Below, one piece after another: positions 60,412-64,000 of a DNA stretch of 64,000 nucleotides. Origin of the DNA: Agapanthus africanus (Eukaryota > Streptophyta > Magnoliopsida > Asparagales > Amaryllidaceae); contig CM057338.1 in NCBI GenBank assembly GCA_030015575.1, positions 828,312,353 through 828,376,352 on the forward strand. Direction: 5' to 3'. The position numbers were made by a program, and so were the translations under genes. A model generated the notes under the pieces. The model did not search any database. It saw nothing but the letters and a program-made list of their open reading frames with translations, and was not told the DNA's origin. The number at the start of each line of letters is the position of its first letter. Position 1 is the stretch's first letter.

Positions 60412-61289
60412 AACATCGCATACATTATAGAGCCTACCGCAGAAGCGTAGGGTATAATAGACATGCGATCCCTCTCCAAATCAGTCTTGGGAGACATCTC
60501 TTTAGAGAGGGTGATCCCGTGACAAGCCGGTAGGTTACCGCGCTTGGAATCTTCCATACTGAATCTCTTCAGTATGGTGTCGATGTACCTGGACTGTGAA
60601 AGTCCTAATATCCTCTTGGATCTATCACGATGGATCCAGATCCCCAGGATATATGAGGAATCACCCAGGTCTTTCATGGAGAACCTGTGTGACAAGAACC
60701 CCTTGACAGATTGTAGCATAGGAATGCCATTTCCTATTAAGAGAATGTTATCCACGTATAAAACGAGGAATACTACAGTTCTCGCTACAAATCTACTATA
60801 GATGCATGGTTCATCTGGATTTTTGATAAAGCCAAATTCCTTGACCGTCTCATCAAAACAGATGTTCCAACTCCGCGATACCTGCTTTAGTCCATAGATG
60901 GACTTAAGCAACTTGCACACCTTTCCGCTGCTCCCACTCTGAATGAAACCCTCTGGTTGGTCCATATAGACACACTCCTCTAAATTTCCATTTAGAAAAG
61001 CGGTCTTTACGTCCATTTGCCAGATCTCATAATCGTGGAAGGCAGCAATGGCAAGAAGGATCCGAATGGATTTCAGCATAGCCACTGGAGAAAAGGTTTC
61101 GTCATAGTCGAAGCCAGGTCTTTGACGGAAACCCTTTGCAACAAATCTAGCTTTATAGGTCTCAACCTGTCCATCTACACCAATCTTCCTTTTGAAGATC
61201 CACTTGCATCCTACGGGTTTTACCCCGTCTGGAGCAATGTCCAACGTCCATACTTTGTTGGTGTACATGGACTCCATTTCGGTCCGCAT
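60333..61289 (-). pseudogene. pol: Reverse transcriptase part of copia-R pol
   Basis: Open stretch with the RVT_2 (copia reverse transcriptase) pattern: VWTLDIAP, GCKWIFKRKIGVDGQVETYK, ARFVAKGFRQRPGFDYDETF, MDVKTAFLNGNLEECVYMDQ, KLLKSIYGLKQ, and the palm segment LVLYVDNILLIGN, followed by DLGDSSYILGI and RPDVAYALSVVSRY. The order and spacing are those of complete copia polymerases. It is a fossil part of copia-R; its counterpart in C1 (about 3690-4100) is far more decayed. Confidence 0.9.
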
Positions 61290-61460
61290 TGCATCCAGCC
61301 ATTTTACTGAGTCAACGCTCTGAACGGCCTGCTGGAAGCTAGTAGGCTCATCATAATCTATGATGCAATCCTCTCTATCCCCGTCTATGAGAAAACCGTA
61401 GTATCTCTCGGGCGGATGAGACTGCCTACTACTCCTGCGGAGCGGCGTAGGAATGTCCTG

Positions 61461-63722
61461 TTATTTTGAACCCTCTGGTTCCACTAAGCTTTCAGTAATA
61501 ACTCGTGGTTCTGGAATTTCTTCCAGTTCTACTGCGCTCCCACTAATTTCCTTTTCTAAGAACTGGTGTTCTAGAAAGTGGGCATTACGAGAAACAAGGA
61601 CTTTTTGTTCCTCTGCGTGGTAGAAAAGATACCCCCTGGTGCTCTTTGGGTATCCCACAAATTTGCACAGTACTGAGTGTGCCTCGAGTTTGTCCGCATG
61701 CTGCTTTTTAACAAAAGCTGGACATCCCCAGATCTTCAGATATTGAAGATAGGGTTTCTTCCCACTCCATAACTCATAAGGTGTGGTAGGCACAGTCTTA
61801 GTGGGAACTCGGTTCAAAAGGTATGCAGTTGATTCTAGCACATACCCCCAGAATGATCGCGGTAACTCAGCGTTACTTATCATGGACCGTACCATATCCA
61901 ATAGGGTTCGGTTCCGTCTCTCCGATACACCGTTATGTTGCGGAGTGTATGGGGGAGTAAGCTGAGAGAGAATTCCGTTCTCTTTTAAATAGTCCAGGAA
62001 CTCGGCACTCAAGTATTCACCACCTCGATCCGATCTTAAGATCTTGATACTTTTGCCGGTTTGTTTTTCTACTTCATTCTTATATTCCTGGAATTTTCCA
62101 AAGGCTTCGGACTTATGTTTCATTAAGAAGACATAACCGTACCTTGAAAAGTCATCCGTAAAAGTAATGAAGTAAGAATAACCGCTTCGCGCATGTGTAG
62201 ACATTGGACCGCACACGTCGCTGTGTACGAGTCCCAAGAGCTCGCTCGCTCTTACTCCGTGTCCAGTGAACGGAGTCTTTGTCATCTTTCCTTTGAGACA
62301 GGATTGACAAGTGGCATACGATTGATATTCGAACGCATTCAAATATCCTTCTGTATGTAACTTCGTCAACCTTCTCTCATTGATGTGACCTAGTCTACAA
62401 TGCCACAAGAAAGTCTGATTTACTTCCGGAGACTTTCTTTTGTGTGTATTCTGGACATTGAAAATCTGTGGTTGGTTTAATACGTATATACCATTGCTCA
62501 ATGTACCTGACCCAATCAGAACTTGATTAAGGTGAATGTTTACAACATTGCTTACAAACGCAAATTCATAACCTTCTTTAGAAACCAAAGATACAGAAAT
62601 GATATTACAAGTTGCGTTGGGTACAAAAAAGCAATTACGCAAAACCAAAACATGTCCATCTGACATTCCCAAGTGATAGTCCCCCACGGCTTTAGCATCC
62701 ATGCTAGCTCCGTTCGCAACTCTGAGGGTCATGTCACCTGCTTTCAAAACACTACGGTTTCTCAACGCCTGCAAAGAATTACAGATATGAGATCCTGATC
62801 CGGTTTCCAATACCCAGGAAGTAGAGTTTATTGAAAGACAGTTTTCAATAACATACACACCTGAAGCTGAAGCTGCAACCTGCTTCAATTCCTGTGTTCT
62901 GGCCTTCCAGGCCCTGCAATCATTCTTCCAGTGTCCTTTCTTATGACAATAGAAGCATTTTTCCTTATCCACAAGCTTCCCCGCTTTCTTTGTTGCTTTA
63001 GCTTTTCCCTTCGTATCCACTTTACTAACACCGCCTCTTGGTTTGGCGGGGGCTTTCTTCTTCTTTCCCTTGGCTTTCGCCTTGGACCTAGAAGAAGATG
63101 ATCCTCCTACAAACAAAGTGGATGTTTCCCTACTTTTCTGTAGGGTGCCCTCTGCGCTCCTCAGCATATTGAGGAGCTTTGAAAGTTCAACTTCCTTTTC
63201 TTGTAAGTTGAAGTTCAGTATAAACTGGGCGTAAGTGGAAGGAAGGGACTGGAGAACTAAGTCCGTATAGAGCTCGCTCTCCAATGTGGTCCCTAGGTCC
63301 GCGAGCTCCTCAATGTAGCCGATCATCTTAAGCACGTGTTCTGTTACTGATGATCCGACGGCCATCCTTGCCGAAAATAACTTTTTCGACGCTTCGTATC
63401 TTGCGATACGAGATTGCTCTCCATACAGTTCTTTTGTATGAAGAAATATGGATTCCAAGTCCATATTCTCGTGCCTCCTCTGATGTTCATTGTCCATAGA
63501 GGCAAGTACGAGGCACTTGGCCTTCGCGCTATCAATCTCCCAAGTCTTTCGGATTTCCTTATCCGCGACGCTGGAAGTGGGACCAGGGACAGGGGGAGCT
63601 TTGGTGGTAAGAAGATACCCCAGCTTGTCGTAAGTGATTGCCATCTTGACATTCCTGAGCCAATCTTTGTAGTTTGGCTCTGTCAGTATGTTTTTATCTA
63701 GAAGTAACTTAAGTCCAGTCAT
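61461..63722 (-). pseudogene. gag-pol: Gag, protease and integrase part of copia-R
   Basis: A long open stretch. ATG at 63722 (MTGLKLLLDKN) is the likely start. The Gag domain fills the first 200 or so residues, followed by a lysine-rich linker. A CCHC zinc knuckle (CFYCHKKGHWKNDC) lies near 62916-62957 and a protease-like segment (SWVLETGSGSHICN) near 62780-62830. GAG-pre-integrase (LWHCRLGHINERRL) lies near 62400, then the integrase core (HSDVCGPM, FTDDFSRYGYVFL, SDRGGEYLS, PYTPQHNGVSERRNRTL) to about 61700. Copia elements normally make these and RT from one polyprotein. The element is fossil. Confidence 0.9.
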
Positions 63723-64000
63723 GTCGATTGATCGCTGCAATTAGGAGAGAGAAGAAACACTCAGCTTGATGCTCTTGCAAGTTTAGAATTGTTTTTAGTT
63801 TGTCTAAACAGGATGGCTCCCACTGTTTCTCGAATCCCTCCTCAAACCAAAAAGGAAGAATTAGTCAGGATCAATCTCACCGTACAATACTTGCTTAACC
63901 GTTCAGCCAGGCCAGTGTCGGTACTTCGAGAGAGGTTTTCCAACGCTTTCGCGAAATTCCTTAATTAAATAACCTCTTTTCCCTGGGGGTGTAGCCCCGC
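63723..64000 (-). other. Leader of copia-R next to gag
   Basis: Non-coding; aligns in reverse complement with C1 1880-2158 (shared AAACAGTGGGAG, GTACCG-CACTGGCCTGGCTGA and a pyrimidine run before the start). The rest of the leader and the 5' LTR lie beyond the window. Confidence 0.8.

Larger units (their letters stand above)
57610..64000 (-). mobile_element. Copia-R, youngest Ty1/copia element (5' LTR beyond window)
   Basis: Minus-strand copia element inserted in the 3' LTR of the TR-GAG element. It has a 3' LTR (57610-59758), purine tract, RNase H, RT, integrase, protease and gag regions, and 278 bases of leader to the window edge. It is a relative of C1-C3, since the leader and LTR align in parts. 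The coding region is well preserved but interrupted by a few breaks, so it looks non-functional. Nesting makes it the latest insertion in this stack. The target duplicate is AGATG (57605-57609), with its partner outside the window. Confidence 0.9.

Overview
The window looks like intergenic DNA from a large, repeat-rich plant genome. I see no host gene, tRNA or rRNA. All 64 kb can be read as fossil LTR retrotransposons of three kinds nested inside one another: Ty1/copia elements with LTRs of about 2.1 kb and a very long leader; non-autonomous LARD-like elements with LTRs of about 4.4-4.7 kb and a short non-coding interior; and one TR-GAG-like element with an LTR of about 3.35 kb that keeps only a Ty3/gypsy-type gag. 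Boundaries come from paired repeats, TG...CA ends, primer-binding and polypurine sites and, in three cases, a related copy in this window that still shows the empty insertion site.

Layout: (1) 1-6795, copia C1, plus strand: leader, decayed gag-pol, 3' LTR. (2) 6796-13229, LARD-A, minus strand, missing its 3' end. (3) 13230-15924, copia C2, minus strand: LTR and part of the leader. (4) 15925-32536, copia C3, plus strand, head to head with C2; its leader is split by a complete LARD-1 (19209-31090, minus) flanked by the 5-bp duplication GTATA. (5) LARD-B (32537-44236 and beyond, minus) lies in the start of the C3 gag. (6) The TR-GAG element (44237-57609 and beyond, plus) lies in the 5' LTR of LARD-B. 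(7) Copia-R (57610-64000 and beyond, minus) lies in the 3' LTR of the TR-GAG element. Insertion order therefore runs C3, LARD-B, TR-GAG, copia-R, with LARD-1 also younger than C3.

The most unusual signal is not a gene. All three element kinds are full of short, often perfect inverted repeats that keep a constant loop or core while the two arms change together. Examples are: 15 hairpins with a loop like ATCCTCACGA in the TR-GAG interior; about 27 palindromes around a TTTAA-like core and about 18 CACGTG boxes in its LTR; a tandemly duplicated cloverleaf-like domain in the copia leader; GTGC...GCAC hairpins in the LARD interior; long stems in the LARD LTR; and many ATGNGAT-centred hairpins in copia sequence. 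Compensatory differences between copies point either to selection on RNA or DNA structure or to a hairpin-making mutational process such as template switching.
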